64,000 nt of DNA from Temperatibacter marinus (GCF_031598375.1 NZ_CP123872.1:2290501-2354500), one strand, 5' to 3'. Shown: positions 1 through 9,334, counted from the first letter of the stretch. Numbers and translations are program-made. Notes: generated by a model not told the origin, from the letters alone.

Positions 1-681
1 CGCCACTCTGTTTTTCAAATCCTGAGCAGTGTAGCCCTGTGAATTCGCATCGCCGCCTTCGATAGTTGATTGGTTGAAATCTTCGGAAAGTTGTTGAACA
101 ATCATGCGTGCCATATCATCGGCATGGATGAGCGCAAATCTATTATTCTGACTGCCTGCAGCAAAGAGAAAGCCTTGTTTTGCCATTTTGAACATAGGTA
201 GGAATTCATAATCCCCTGGACCATATATGCCGCCTGGCCTGATAATCATCCAATCAAAGGGCCACTTAAACGTATGGAGAGCTTGATCTCCCTCCCATTT
301 ACTTAAAGCATAATGCGAGAGGCTTGGTTCTCGGGCTGCCATGCTTGATATCATGATAAATTTTTTAACTTTTGAATGTTTCGCAGCTTGCAATGCATTC
401 CAAGCCCCCATTTTATTGACACGCCTGAACCCTTCTAGTGACAGCGCTTTGGTAAGGCCTGCGCCGTGAATGAAGATGCTAGCTCCCTGAGCAAGTAGTG
501 ATAAAGATTCTGGAAGTTCGACATCCCCTGTCACCCAAGTTACGCCGTCTTTTTCTTTTTGAGGGCGACGGGTAAGGGCTCTGACATGATAGCCTTCAGT
601 GACCAGATGATCGATGAGGTAAGCCCCTAAAAAACCAGTCGCTCCTGTGAGAGCGACTGTTTTATTAAAGTCAGAAGGCAT
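1..681 (-). CDS. NAD-dependent epimerase/dehydratase, CerR-like (3' end cut by window edge)
   Basis: Extended short-chain dehydrogenase/reductase, 227 codons visible from an ATG at 681; the C-terminus lies beyond the left edge. The Rossmann motif TGATGFLG is at residues 12-19, the active-site pair is Tyr124/Lys128 (YALSK) after Ser112-Ser113, and RPGGIYGPGD is at 148-157. It starts three bases after the stop of the upstream acyl-AMP ligase, so the two are one operon. In Caulobacter the ceramide genes include a reductase of this family (CerR) beside an acyl-ACP synthetase and serine palmitoyltransferase. By that analogy this enzyme may reduce oxidised ceramide. The family is broad, so a sugar or sterol-type dehydrogenase remains possible. 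The family is seen; the ceramide role is inferred. Confidence 0.85.
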   Translation of the reverse strand, partial: MPSDFNKTVALTGATGFLGAYLIDHLVTEGYHVRALTRRPQKEKDGVTWVTGDVELPESLSLLAQGASIFIHGAGLTKALSLEGFRRVNKMGAWNALQAAKHSKVKKFIMISSMAAREPSLSHYALSKWEGDQALHTFKWPFDWMIIRPGGIYGPGDYEFLPMFKMAKQGFLFAAGSQNNRFALIHADDMARMIVQQLSEDFNQSTIEGGDANSQGYTAQDLKNRVA

Positions 682-684
682 AGA

Positions 685-2418
685 TTAACTCGCTAAAGCT
701 TGCAATTGACCAGAAAGGAATTGATTTCGGGCTTTTACACGAGATAATTTCCCTGAAGACGTTCGGGGAAGGGCACGGGGTGCAACGAGTTCGACAATCA
801 CATTAATTCCAGTTTCACGTTGCACATGCTTTTTCAATTCATCAATAAAGCGCAATCTTTCTGCCGTATCAGAGACACGACATTGGACCAAAATGAGAGG
901 AATTTCCTCTGCTTGTTCGCCAGGAACAGAAATGGCAGCCACATCGCCACTTTTGACGCCTTGTAATTGCTCTGCAGCCCATTCAATATCTTGTGGCCAG
1001 TGGTTTTTACCATTTACAATGATCATGTCTTTAACCCGACCAACAATGTAAATATAGCCATTTTTAAGATAGCCCATATCCCCAGTATTGAGCCAACCAT
1101 CCGCGCTTAGACAGGCAGCAGTAGAGTCAGGGTCATTAAAATACTCACGCATTACAGAGGTGCCGCGCACAAAAATTTGCCCGACTTGTTTTTCGTTTAG
1201 AACAGCATCTTCAGTGGATCTGATTTCTACTTCATACTCCGGCATGGGTTTGCCGCAGTTAACAACTTCTCGCATGCGCGGTGCATCGTCACTATTATTT
1301 ACAAGTAAATGCGTTTCGCCTGTTAGAAGGCTTTCGTCCATCAGGTCGATTTCTATGCCCTTGCCAACATCCCCAAAACTTACGCCTAAAGTACATTCAG
1401 CTAGTCCATAACTTGGCAGTAAGGCTGTTTGCTTAAATCCGATAGGTTTAAATGTATCCAAGAAGAAGCGCATAACATCAGGACGGATCATTTCGGCTCC
1501 GATTCCAGCAATGCGCCAGCTTGATAAATCAAGTTCTTCAAGGGCCGATTGACGTGTTCCAGCTCTGCGAGCGCATACGTCGTAGCCAAAGGTAGGGCTA
1601 TAACTTATTGTTCCTTTGTTTTTTGTCAAAACACGCAGCCAACTTAACGGTCGGCGTGCAAATTCTTCGGTAGGAATAAAATCAGCTGTTAACTGACAAG
1701 TAACAGATGTTAAAAGCGTCCCAACAAGTCCCATGTCATGATAGAAAGGCAACCATGATGTTATTCTATCATCATCTTGTAAATTCACACCGTGATAGCC
1801 CATGCCATAGTTATTGGCCATAAGCGATTTATGGGTGACGACAATCCCATGGGGAAAACGTGTCGATCCAGAAGAATATTGTAGGTAAGCCACATCCTCT
1901 GTGGTGGGAAGACGCGGGTCTGCATCGCCGGCCTGGGCCATATAGTGATCCCAGTCACCTGTGAATGTAACGTCGGTCCCTTTTTTGGCTTCTTCAAGGA
2001 TTTCATTCATGAAGGCGGGCGCCATAATAGCATTCGCCTTACTGCTTTGAAGCTGCACGTTTAATTGTGCAACATAGCCTTCTTTTCCACCAAATGAAGT
2101 AGGCAGTGGCATGGGAACAGGAAGAACTGATGCATAGGCACAGCCCATAAAAAAAGCGACAAATTCAGCAGAGGTTTCTGCAATCATCGCAATTCTAGCG
2201 CCTTTTTCAAATCCCATTCCTACGAGTTTACGGCCCATAGCTTCAGCCATGTCACGCATTTCTGAGTAAGGAAGAGATCGTTTTAGATTTCCACGTGCGT
2301 CATAAAAATTAAGTCCACGTTTTCCTTGAGCTGCATATTCAACAGCTTCAACAAGCGTTTCAAAATCAGAGAAACGACGTTTAAGACTTTTATCCACACT
2401 AGGGGTTGGTTCTGTCAT
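685..2418 (-). CDS. Fatty acyl-AMP ligase / acyl-ACP synthetase-like protein
   Basis: ANL-superfamily adenylate-forming enzyme of 577 residues. The phosphate-binding motif YSSGSTRFPHG is at 181-191, followed by a PSYGLAE motif near 335 and the TGD and GRxKD motifs near 446-465. It resembles the fatty acyl-AMP ligase (FAAL) branch, which activates a fatty acid and passes it to an acyl carrier protein rather than to CoA. The next gene downstream, three bases away, is a CerR-like reductase. That pairing matches the acyl-ACP synthetase and reductase of the Caulobacter ceramide cluster. The carrier protein and serine palmitoyltransferase expected in such a cluster would lie left of this window. 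The general family is clear; the sphingolipid role is an inference. Confidence 0.85.
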   Translation of the reverse strand: MTEPTPSVDKSLKRRFSDFETLVEAVEYAAQGKRGLNFYDARGNLKRSLPYSEMRDMAEAMGRKLVGMGFEKGARIAMIAETSAEFVAFFMGCAYASVLPVPMPLPTSFGGKEGYVAQLNVQLQSSKANAIMAPAFMNEILEEAKKGTDVTFTGDWDHYMAQAGDADPRLPTTEDVAYLQYSSGSTRFPHGIVVTHKSLMANNYGMGYHGVNLQDDDRITSWLPFYHDMGLVGTLLTSVTCQLTADFIPTEEFARRPLSWLRVLTKNKGTISYSPTFGYDVCARRAGTRQSALEELDLSSWRIAGIGAEMIRPDVMRFFLDTFKPIGFKQTALLPSYGLAECTLGVSFGDVGKGIEIDLMDESLLTGETHLLVNNSDDAPRMREVVNCGKPMPEYEVEIRSTEDAVLNEKQVGQIFVRGTSVMREYFNDPDSTAACLSADGWLNTGDMGYLKNGYIYIVGRVKDMIIVNGKNHWPQDIEWAAEQLQGVKSGDVAAISVPGEQAEEIPLILVQCRVSDTAERLRFIDELKKHVQRETGINVIVELVAPRALPRTSSGKLSRVKARNQFLSGQLQALAS

Positions 2419-2446
2419 AAATCAGGGCCACCCATTTTCTGTTTAT

Positions 2447-2463
2447 ACTAGTTCACTCAGTAT
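2447..2463. promoter_or_regulatory. Weak operator-like sequence upstream of the acyl-AMP ligase
   Basis: ACTAGTTCACTCAGTAT lies about 30 bp upstream of the ligase start (2418, minus strand). It matches 12 of 17 positions of the ACTRGACTARTCAGTCT motif found twice elsewhere in this window (33604 and 39583). The match is weak and could be chance. Confidence 0.2.
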
Positions 2464-2581
2464 TAATCAGGATTTCATTGTAATTTACATGCAATAAAAT
2501 ACCACTATATTCCAAAATTTGCCTCAAGGCCATCCCTTAGGCAATAATCTTTTGATATATAGATGTTCAGGTTTAAAACCC

Positions 2582-2611
2582 TTGACGAACCCCTAATTTC
2601 ACTTCTTTAAT
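2582..2611 (+). promoter_or_regulatory. Probable sigma70-type promoter for the 2707 aminotransferase gene
   Basis: TTGACG (2582-2587) and TTTAAT (2606-2611) are separated by 18 bp; each differs from consensus at one base. The pair sits in the 288-bp divergent gap about 95 bp upstream of the plus-strand start at 2707. Confidence 0.4.
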
Positions 2612-2706
2612 ATTTTTGAATTACATTTTCGTGCGTAAATTCGCAAGTTTTTTCTTCTGTAATATCAACTTAACTGCAACAATTATGGATCAATTAAGGC
2701 TAAACA

Positions 2707-3903
2707 ATGACGGATAAAATCCTCTCACACCCTGAACTAGATATCGAAAATATAAGGAAAAATGCGGATTTCGACCGATCTCGAGTTCATCTTGATCATG
2801 CAGGTGCCTCATTTTTATCTAAGCAAACTGTTGCGAGGATGCAACAGCATTTGGCTTTGGAAGCGCAAGTTGCAGGCTATGTGGCTCAAGAACAAGTGGC
2901 TGAAGAACTAGAAGATACCTATTCGCTTCTTGCAAAATGCTTTGGTGCGGCGTCATCTGACTACGCCTTGACTGGCAGCGCTGTCGATAGCTGGACAAAA
3001 TTATTTTACAGCACCCCAATCGATAAAGGACAAAACATCGTTACGGCTCATACTGAATATTGTGCAAATTTTGTTGCCATGGTTCATGACCAAAAAAGGC
3101 GTGGGTATGAGATTAGAATTGCTAACAGGCTAGACAATGGAGATATCGATTTAGATCATTTTGATCAATTAGTTGATGAGAATACAGCTCTGATTGCCTT
3201 GACATGGATTGGCTCGAGTAGTGGCCAAATATTACCGGCTTCAAAAGTGGGTGAAATTGCGGCACGTAAAAATGCTCTCTATTTATTGGACGCCTGTCAG
3301 GCAGCAGGGCATATCCCTGTTAATTTCCAAACTGTAGGGGCTGATATGGCTAGCGGTACAGCTCGGAAATTTTTACGGGGACCTCGGGGTGTTGGGTTCT
3401 TATATGCATCTGAAAAGGCTAGGAAGGCCTTAAATCCTGTTGTTATGACAAATAATTCTGCCAGTTGGGAGGCGACATTCGAGATAAAATGCCGTGACGA
3501 TGCAAGACTTTTCGAAGCTTGGGAGCGGTCCGTGATGACGGTCTTAGGTTTTAGAAACGCCTTGAGTGAATTCCATCAGATGGGTATTCAGGCTTTGACA
3601 GATCAAACACGACTGGTCTCTAACTACATTAGACGTCAACTTGAGGCGATGAATAATGTTACAATCGGCTGTCCTCCAGGAAGCGAGGGGGCGATTATTA
3701 CGTTTAATAAGGACGGACTTGAGGCTGGTGATGCTAAAGCGGCATTTGAAAAGCAAGGGATTGCTGTCAATGTCGCTTCAGTCTTTCATACTCGGTTAGA
3801 CCTTGAGGCAAGAAATATTGATAGTTTGATCCGCATTTCCCCGCAATATATGACTGCGCAAGAGGAAGTGGATCGGTTCCTTGATGTTTTAAGAGCACTG
3901 TAA
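2707..3903 (+). CDS. Class V aminotransferase family PLP enzyme
   Basis: PLP-dependent fold-type I protein, 398 residues, of the cysteine desulfurase / isopenicillin N epimerase-like superfamily. The substrate-side motif LDHAGASF is at 29-36. Asp195 in LLDACQAAGH should contact the PLP ring nitrogen, and Lys221 in TARKFLRGPRG is the likely Schiff-base lysine. No IscS/SufS-type active-site cysteine loop is evident, so a housekeeping cysteine desulfurase role is unlikely and the substrate is unknown. The stop codon overlaps the recX start in a TAATG, so the two are translationally coupled, although no functional link is obvious. The gene runs divergently from the acyl-AMP ligase. Confidence 0.85.
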   Translation: MTDKILSHPELDIENIRKNADFDRSRVHLDHAGASFLSKQTVARMQQHLALEAQVAGYVAQEQVAEELEDTYSLLAKCFGAASSDYALTGSAVDSWTKLFYSTPIDKGQNIVTAHTEYCANFVAMVHDQKRRGYEIRIANRLDNGDIDLDHFDQLVDENTALIALTWIGSSSGQILPASKVGEIAARKNALYLLDACQAAGHIPVNFQTVGADMASGTARKFLRGPRGVGFLYASEKARKALNPVVMTNNSASWEATFEIKCRDDARLFEAWERSVMTVLGFRNALSEFHQMGIQALTDQTRLVSNYIRRQLEAMNNVTIGCPPGSEGAIITFNKDGLEAGDAKAAFEKQGIAVNVASVFHTRLDLEARNIDSLIRISPQYMTAQEEVDRFLDVLRAL

Positions 3904-4457
3904 TGGAAAAGCGAAAAAAACCTGTTACAGCGGCTTATCTTGAAAGGGCAGCACTTTTTTACCTGGAGCGCTATAGCTCGAGCCGTAAGAATTTGGAGCG
4001 TGTTCTTGATCGTAAGGTGAGACGCAGGCACGAAGACCATAGCCCGCCTTCCCAAGAAGAAAAGGAATGGATTAAGCAGGCTGCTGATAAGTGTGTAAAT
4101 CTTGGCTTTGTGAATGATCAACGCTACGCAAGTCAAAAAGCGCTTTCTATGCATCTGAGCGGGAAATCAGAACGGGCTATCAAAAACTATCTCTATCATA
4201 AAGGATTGTCTGAAGAAGATATTTCATATGCTTTTAAAGACCTAGAAGAGGAACGCGGCGAGGATGCTGATTTAAGGGCAGCCATAATTTATGCCCGTAA
4301 ACGTGGTTTTGGCCCGTTCAGAATGCGTCATAAGTCTGAAGATCGAGAGCAAAAAGACTTGGCCTCAATGCTAAGGGCAGGCCATTCGATGGAGCAGGTC
4401 CATAAAGTACTAAAAGTTTCCTCCGTAGAGGAGCTTGAAGATATTTTATATGGATAA
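3903..4457 (+). CDS. recX: RecX family regulatory protein
   Basis: 184-residue, highly charged helical protein with the tandem three-helix repeats of RecX. Recognisable signatures include LxxRxYSxxxL near the start, GFVNDQRYA near residue 63 and a GLSEEDI segment near 100. RecX binds RecA filaments and inhibits their strand exchange and coprotease activity in the cytoplasm. The start overlaps the aminotransferase stop by one base. recA is not in this window. Alphaproteobacterial RecX proteins diverge strongly, but length, charge and motif order fit well. Confidence 0.85.
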   Translation: MEKRKKPVTAAYLERAALFYLERYSSSRKNLERVLDRKVRRRHEDHSPPSQEEKEWIKQAADKCVNLGFVNDQRYASQKALSMHLSGKSERAIKNYLYHKGLSEEDISYAFKDLEEERGEDADLRAAIIYARKRGFGPFRMRHKSEDREQKDLASMLRAGHSMEQVHKVLKVSSVEELEDILYG

Positions 4458-4475
4458 GTTGATCGGTTGAGTGTC

Positions 4476-5396
4476 CTACATGGGCAGTTTTATGCCTTCT
4501 CTTGCAATATTGTATCCTGCCTTGATAACCTGTTTACTTTCAGAGCTTTCAGCGTTGAGCAAAGGATTTGTGTGGTTCATATGGATAAACCAAATTCGAT
4601 TCTTATCTTTATTTGAAAGAGACTGAAAGAGGGTCATGCTTTCTTTGACGCTTGGGTGAGGAATTTTGGACATATCTCTACCGGGCAATTCATCCCCTGA
4701 GAAGAACGTTGCATCAATCAATGCATAATCAACTTTCTTAATTTCTTCACGAATATCTTTACGCCATAAATGCCATTTATTGATATCGGGAATGAATAAA
4801 GCAGATTTGCGTGGTCCTTGAATATGAAAGCCTACAGTTTCACTGTATTCATCTCGGTGGGGGACAAGCAAAGGTGTTACGGCTAACGTTTTGCTTAAGC
4901 GATATGTTTTTTCATTTGAAAGTTCAAATAAAGTAATATTTCTCTTCTCTACCAGTTGTGACCAGGGCCCATTCGTCTCAATATACTGCTTCATTTTGGG
5001 CATGACAAAGACGGGCATTTTTAAGGCACCCATGGCTTCGTGCCCCAGATACATAAGCCCCGTATAATGGCCGATATGAGCATGAGTGATAAAGATTCCG
5101 GAAAGTGAAGGGGAGAAAGGTTGCTGATGAAGGCGGTACATGTGCTCAGGAAAATCAGGGCTGGCATCAAAGATATAGCTTTTCTGTGTTTGATCTACAT
5201 AAGCGATAGAGATAGCTGTGCGTCTTTTGTCTTTGTCCGCCCATCCCGGTAAACAATGGCTTTTATAGCATCCTGCTTGAGGGTAACCAGCATCTTGAGC
5301 CGTGCCTAGGATGAATACATAGGGGTGTTTTTCTTTTGAATAAGCCGTTAAAGACAAACATAACAGAGTAACGACTAGGGTGAAAATTTTAATCAT
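4476..5396 (-). CDS. Exported MBL-fold metallo-hydrolase, PqqB-like
   Basis: 306 residues with an N-terminal signal peptide (about 1-20, ending TAYS), so probably periplasmic. The core is a metallo-beta-lactamase fold: GTAQDAGYPQAGC at 31-43, FDASPDFPEH near 76, and the metal-site motif HAHIGH at 105-110. Glycine replaces the aspartate of the classical HxHxDH. This variant goes with PqqB-like proteins that are not part of a PQQ operon, and no pqqA/C/D/E genes are nearby. VPHRDEYSETVGF near 175 and HMNHTNP near the C-terminus supply further metal-site residues. The substrate is unknown. Confidence 0.8.
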   Translation of the reverse strand: MIKIFTLVVTLLCLSLTAYSKEKHPYVFILGTAQDAGYPQAGCYKSHCLPGWADKDKRRTAISIAYVDQTQKSYIFDASPDFPEHMYRLHQQPFSPSLSGIFITHAHIGHYTGLMYLGHEAMGALKMPVFVMPKMKQYIETNGPWSQLVEKRNITLFELSNEKTYRLSKTLAVTPLLVPHRDEYSETVGFHIQGPRKSALFIPDINKWHLWRKDIREEIKKVDYALIDATFFSGDELPGRDMSKIPHPSVKESMTLFQSLSNKDKNRIWFIHMNHTNPLLNAESSESKQVIKAGYNIAREGIKLPM

Positions 5397-5594
5397 CTCT
5401 CTCTCTCCCTTTTACGATTGGCTGGCATTAAAAACCCTTTCTCGATCTTAGGCAAGCACTTGTTAAGCTGTATTTTTTTAGGGTAAAATCCAGTTTTGCT
5501 TGAATTCTACTCTGCGTAATTATACAAGCAGCATTAATTCCCTCTTTGAGCTATCACTTGAAGGGACGGTCTGTAATTGAAAAAGGGACTTACA

Positions 5595-7184
5595 ATGAGT
5601 AGTCGAATTACTAACAATCCATATTGGCAGAATTTCATGGGTCACTCTGCGAATTGGTACAAGCTTACAATCCTTGCTTTTCTTATTATCAATCCAATTC
5701 TATTCAGCATTGATCCATATGTTGCAGGTTGGGTTCTTGTCTTAGAATTTATTTTCTGTCTTGCGATGGCACTCAAGTGTTATCCACTGCTTCCTGGAGG
5801 GCTTCTTGCCTTTGAGGCGATCGCTTTAGGTATGACGTCGATCAAAACTCTGGAGCATGAAATTGTAGGCAATTTAGAGGTTATTCTATTGCTTGTCTTC
5901 ATGGTTGCAGGGATTTACTTCATGCAGAAATTGATCTTATTCCTTTTTACAAAGATGCTTGTAAACATAAGGAATAAAGTGGCTCTTTCACTGCTTTTCT
6001 CTTTTGCAGCGGCATTTCTTTCTGCTTTCCTTGATGCGTTGACAGTAACAGCAGTGATCATCACTGTTGCCATTGGTTTCTACTCAATTTACCATAAAGT
6101 GGCTTCTGGTAAGCACTTCACCCATGACCATGATCATAAAAATGATGGCTCTGTTGAATCGCTGAACCGCGACGACCTAGAGCAATTCCGTTCTTTCCTT
6201 AGATCTTTGATGATGCACGCAGCAGTTGGTACGGCTTTAGGCGGCGTATGTACAATTGTTGGTGAGCCGCAGAATATTGTAATTGGTACAAAAGCAGGAT
6301 GGGATTTCATCGAATTCTTCATGCGCATGGCACCTGTAACATTACCTGTTCTCGTGTCGGGTCTTATCACATGTGCCCTACTTGAGATGAGTGGTAAATT
6401 TGGTTACGGCGGTAAAATCCCCGAAAAAGTGATGAATGTTATTGCGGACTATGATCAGTATGAAGACGAGCGCCGCACGCCAAAAGATAAAGCGTCACTT
6501 GTCATGCAAGGGGTTGTTGGTGTTTGGTTGATCATTGGTCTTCTAACACATATGGCCCCAGTCGGGATCATCGGTCTCTCAATTATCGTTCTTGGCACAG
6601 TCCTAACTGGTATCACTGAAGAGCATCAGATTGGTCACGCATTTGAAGAGGCCTTGCCTTTCACTGCCTTGCTGGTTGTTTTCTTTGCCATTGTTGGTGT
6701 CATTGCAGATCAGGGCTTGTTTGCGCCCATCACAGAATTTGTTCTCTCACAAGAGGGCTCAACTCAAGTGACTTTCCTATATGCAGCGAACGGTATCTTA
6801 TCAGCGATTTCAGATAATGTATTTGTGGCGACGGTCTACATCAATCAAATGGTTGAAGCCGCAGCTACTGGTCGTATTGACCGTGAAACATTTGATATGC
6901 TTGCTGTTGCGATTAACACTGGAACAAACATTCCTTCGGTTGCGACACCAAATGGTCAAGCAGCTTTCTTGTTCTTGCTTACATCAGCAGTTGCACCGCT
7001 TATTCGCCTGTCTTATATGAAGATGGTTGTTATGGCGCTGCCTTATACAATTGTAATGTCAATTGTTGGTTATATTATGGTTGCCAATTACCTTCAGCCT
7101 GCGACAGACTGGATGTATGAGAATAATATGATCCAGCACCATGAAGGACTGCCTGGACAAGGCAACTCCGGTGGAGATCACTAG
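5595..7184 (+). CDS. nhaD: NhaD-type Na+/H+ antiporter
   Basis: Polytopic inner-membrane protein, about 529 residues, with roughly 12 predicted transmembrane segments and a cytoplasmic His/Asp-rich loop near 180 ([10 protein letters not shown]). Conserved NhaD features include [39 protein letters not shown] and [16 protein letters not shown]. NhaD exchanges internal Na+ or Li+ for protons and supports salt and alkaline tolerance, which suits a marine organism. I chose the ATG at 5595, which follows a GGGACT Shine-Dalgarno-like stretch; an in-frame TTG at 5577 is less likely. A strong terminator follows. Confidence 0.92.
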   Translation: MSSRITNNPYWQNFMGHSANWYKLTILAFLIINPILFSIDPYVAGWVLVLEFIFCLAMALKCYPLLPGGLLAFEAIALGMTSIKTLEHEIVGNLEVILLLVFMVAGIYFMQKLILFLFTKMLVNIRNKVALSLLFSFAAAFLSAFLDALTVTAVIITVAIGFYSIYHKVASGKHFTHDHDHKNDGSVESLNRDDLEQFRSFLRSLMMHAAVGTALGGVCTIVGEPQNIVIGTKAGWDFIEFFMRMAPVTLPVLVSGLITCALLEMSGKFGYGGKIPEKVMNVIADYDQYEDERRTPKDKASLVMQGVVGVWLIIGLLTHMAPVGIIGLSIIVLGTVLTGITEEHQIGHAFEEALPFTALLVVFFAIVGVIADQGLFAPITEFVLSQEGSTQVTFLYAANGILSAISDNVFVATVYINQMVEAAATGRIDRETFDMLAVAINTGTNIPSVATPNGQAAFLFLLTSAVAPLIRLSYMKMVVMALPYTIVMSIVGYIMVANYLQPATDWMYENNMIQHHEGLPGQGNSGGDH

Positions 7185-7212
7185 ATAAGGGTTTAAACCC
7201 AAATTTTCTAAA

Positions 7213-7240
7213 AAGGAGCGCGAGTCGCTCCTTTTTTTTG
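7213..7240 (+). terminator. Rho-independent terminator of nhaD
   Basis: Stem AAGGAGCG / CGCTCCTT (7213-7220 with 7226-7233), loop CGAGT, followed by a run of T. Confidence 0.9.
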
Positions 7241-7409
7241 TTCTTTGAGTATATTTTTAGACGAATCAGTTCGAATTTATGCTGAAATATAGAGCGAAGG
7301 CCTCTTATTGCGGTTTTTTGTTGCAGGCCAAGGAGTTATTTGTTTACACTTTGTTAAGCATTTAATGCGTCGAGGAATAAATTGTAACGAGTAGGGTAGG
7401 GGAAGTACC

Positions 7410-7985
7410 ATGAGTGAAGAGCAAGCTATGGCGGCTCAGGAGCAGCATGATGGGGAGTTATGCAAGCTTTCTGGAAAAGTAAAATGGTTTGATGCTGTCA
7501 AAGGTTTTGGCTTTGTCGTGCCAGAGGTTATTGAAATCGAAGGCCCAGAAGAAATTTCTAGTGATATTTTGTTGCATTTCTCAGTATTAAGAGAAGTTGG
7601 TCGACGAAGTGTGCCAGAAGGGACAACCGTCAATTGTTTTGTGGCTAAGCGTGATCGAGGCTGGCAGGCCGTTGAAGTGGTCTCTTTGGACCTTTCAACA
7701 GCAGTATCCCCAGAAGATTTTGGCAGAACCTCTTTTTCGCATCCTGGTATGGATGTTACTGTCTCAAAAGATTTTGAAGATGTCACAGTAAAATGGTTCA
7801 ACCGAGTGAAGGGCTATGGTTTTGTTTCTTGTGGATCTGGAGATCAAGATATCTTCGTACATATTGAAACCCTTCGTCGTGCTGGATTGACTGAACTTGA
7901 ACCGGGGCAAGAAGTAAGGGTAAGAATTGGTGAAGGGGAACGTGGTCCGCTTGTTGCACAAATTGCATTGCCTGGGGATGCTTAA
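7410..7985 (+). CDS. Double cold-shock-domain protein
   Basis: 191 residues with two cold-shock (OB-fold) domains. The first spans about 22-93, with RNP1 KGFGFV at 31-36 and RNP2-like DILLHF at 52-57. The second spans about 123-188, with KGYGFV at 134-139 and DIFVHI at 147-152. Single-stranded nucleic acid binding through the aromatic residues of these motifs is known for the family; duplicated forms are typical of Alphaproteobacteria. The 5' leader of more than 200 bases after the nhaD terminator leaves room for post-transcriptional control. A terminator follows at 8062. Confidence 0.92.
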   Translation: MSEEQAMAAQEQHDGELCKLSGKVKWFDAVKGFGFVVPEVIEIEGPEEISSDILLHFSVLREVGRRSVPEGTTVNCFVAKRDRGWQAVEVVSLDLSTAVSPEDFGRTSFSHPGMDVTVSKDFEDVTVKWFNRVKGYGFVSCGSGDQDIFVHIETLRRAGLTELEPGQEVRVRIGEGERGPLVAQIALPGDA

Positions 7986-8061
7986 GACTTGTTATTTTAA
8001 GTTATAAAATATTGGGCTCTGGATAATAGATCTGGAATGTTGCCACATTTAACGTATATTC

Positions 8062-8091
8062 ATGCCATGGACCCTAACCATGGCATTTTTT
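8062..8091 (+). terminator. Rho-independent terminator after the cold-shock gene
   Basis: Stem ATGCCATGG / CCATGGCAT (8062-8070 with 8078-8086), loop ACCCTAA, then TTTTT. It occupies the first codons of the longest possible reading of the next ORF, which argues that the next gene starts downstream at 8104. Confidence 0.8.
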
Positions 8092-8103
8092 ATAGGATCA
8101 TTT

Positions 8104-8577
8104 ATGCAGCACTCAATGCGCCTTTTCTTTGCACTTTCTTTATTATGCATCAACAGTTTCTTTGTTCAGGCTCAAGAAAAGGAAAGTTATTTTCCTCTTA
8201 CAGTTAAAACAGCAGAGAAAGAAGTGACTTTTCAAGTGCGACTAGCCCTAGACCGCGAAACTCGTGCACAGGGACTTATGTATGTGAAAGAAATGCCAGA
8301 CACAGAAGGCATGCTTTTCATTTACCCAAATGAAAGTAAGCGGTCATTTTGGATGCGGAATACATATATTTCTTTAGATATCATCTATATCAAGCGCAAT
8401 GGCCGCATTGACAGCATCCAAAAAAATGTACCGACATTGAATGACGACTCTCGCCCTAGTGAGGGGAAAGTCATGTCTGTTCTTGAAATTAAAGGAGGGC
8501 TGTCTGATAAGTTAGGGATTAAGGTCGGGGATACAATTAAAGTGCCGCTGAGCTGGCGTTTAAAGGCGCAGTGGTAA
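8104..8577 (+). CDS. DUF192 family exported protein
   Basis: About 158 residues with an N-terminal signal peptide (MRLFFALSLLCINSFFVQA within the first 25 residues) and a DUF192 domain. Family features are ETRAQGLMYVKEMPDTEGMLF, FWMRNTYISLDIIYI and a C-terminal VLEIKGG. The function of DUF192 is not established. I chose the ATG at 8104 because a TAGGA site lies seven bases upstream; the longer reading from 8062 would start inside a terminator hairpin. ATG 8116 is a possible alternative. The following thioesterase starts one base after the stop, so the two form an operon. Confidence 0.85.
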   Translation: MQHSMRLFFALSLLCINSFFVQAQEKESYFPLTVKTAEKEVTFQVRLALDRETRAQGLMYVKEMPDTEGMLFIYPNESKRSFWMRNTYISLDIIYIKRNGRIDSIQKNVPTLNDDSRPSEGKVMSVLEIKGGLSDKLGIKVGDTIKVPLSWRLKAQW

Positions 8578-8578
8578 G

Positions 8579-9046
8579 ATGTTTCCTGTTTTTGAGTATA
8601 ACGCAGAGGATTTAGTCGCCTCAGAGGCCCCTGACGGTTTTAACGCTATTACAAGCCACAGCGAATATGCCTGCCATGCAGGGCCAATTTTTGAACGGAT
8701 TTATACGGACGAGAAGGGGAATGAGCAATGGGAGCGTGGCTTTCGTGTGCTGCCTAAGCATACCAATGCGGGAGCAATGGCTCACGGAGGCTTGCTGATG
8801 ACATTTGCAGATGTTCTTCTTGCCACCGCAGTCTTTAAGCGATTACCCCCGCCCTTTGTCACAGTGAAGATGACCAGTGAGTTTTTAGGGAGAGCCCCTG
8901 TAGGGGCCTGGGTCACTGGAAAAGCATGGATGGTAAAGCGTACAGGCTCACTCGCCTTCTTAGAGGGGCAATTGATGATAGATTCGAAGATTATATTCAC
9001 AGTTTCTGGTATTTTCAAACATCGTGCTGGTAAAGAATACGGGTAA
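8579..9046 (+). CDS. PaaI-type hotdog thioesterase
   Basis: 155-residue hotdog-fold protein with the PaaI/4HBT signature NAGAMAHGGLLMTFADVLLA near 61-80 and a downstream TVKMTSEFLGRAP strand. Such enzymes hydrolyse acyl-CoA thioesters. It starts one base after the DUF192 stop. Four thioesterase-like genes occur in this window, in keeping with extensive acyl-CoA metabolism. The exact substrate cannot be told from the sequence. Confidence 0.85.
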   Translation: MFPVFEYNAEDLVASEAPDGFNAITSHSEYACHAGPIFERIYTDEKGNEQWERGFRVLPKHTNAGAMAHGGLLMTFADVLLATAVFKRLPPPFVTVKMTSEFLGRAPVGAWVTGKAWMVKRTGSLAFLEGQLMIDSKIIFTVSGIFKHRAGKEYG

Positions 9047-9124
9047 TAATCTTATCCGAAAGCACTAAAAATCAGCAGGAAAGTAAGTTTTTGTAAGATT
9101 TTTCACGAAAATTGATTTTTCCCC

Positions 9125-9153
9125 TTGCATTTATACGCCGTAGGTCATAGATA
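9125..9153 (+). promoter_or_regulatory. Possible tRNA-Pro promoter
   Basis: TTGCAT (9125-9130) and TAGATA (9148-9153) are 17 bp apart, directly upstream of the tRNA. The same TAGATA -10 hexamer occurs in the groES promoter of this window. The match to consensus is weak. Confidence 0.3.
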
Positions 9154-9164
9154 CACACCCGCGC

Positions 9165-9241
9165 CGGGGAGTGGCGCAGCCTGGTAGCGCACCTGTTTTG
9201 GGTACAGGGGGTCGCAAGTTCGAATCTTGTCTCCCCGACCA
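9165..9241 (+). tRNA. tRNA-Pro (anticodon TGG)
   Basis: The cloverleaf has acceptor arms CGGGGAG / CTCCCCG, anticodon loop TTTGGGT (anticodon TGG), T arm GTTCGAATC and an encoded CCA at 9239-9241. Confidence 0.95.
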
Positions 9242-9300
9242 TCTTCTCCTTCGGGAGAAAATACGACGATCGCTTGAGAGACCCAAACCTCGAGCATTCA

Positions 9301-9334
9301 AAAAGCCTCACTGGAAACAGTGAGGCTTTTTTGT
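9301..9334 (+). terminator. Strong Rho-independent terminator downstream of tRNA-Pro
   Basis: A perfect 13-bp stem (9301-9313 with 9318-9330) closes a GAAA tetraloop and ends in a T run. The flanking A tract makes it possibly bidirectional. Confidence 0.9.

Noticed and set aside
8062-8103. N-terminal extension of the DUF192 protein
   Set aside because: The first codons form the terminator hairpin of the cold-shock gene, and ATG 8104 leaves a normal signal peptide.
9072-9311. 79-codon minus-strand ORF over tRNA-Pro
   Set aside because: It is the antisense of the tRNA gene; tRNA-antisense peptides of this kind ([10 protein letters not shown]) are well-known false predictions.
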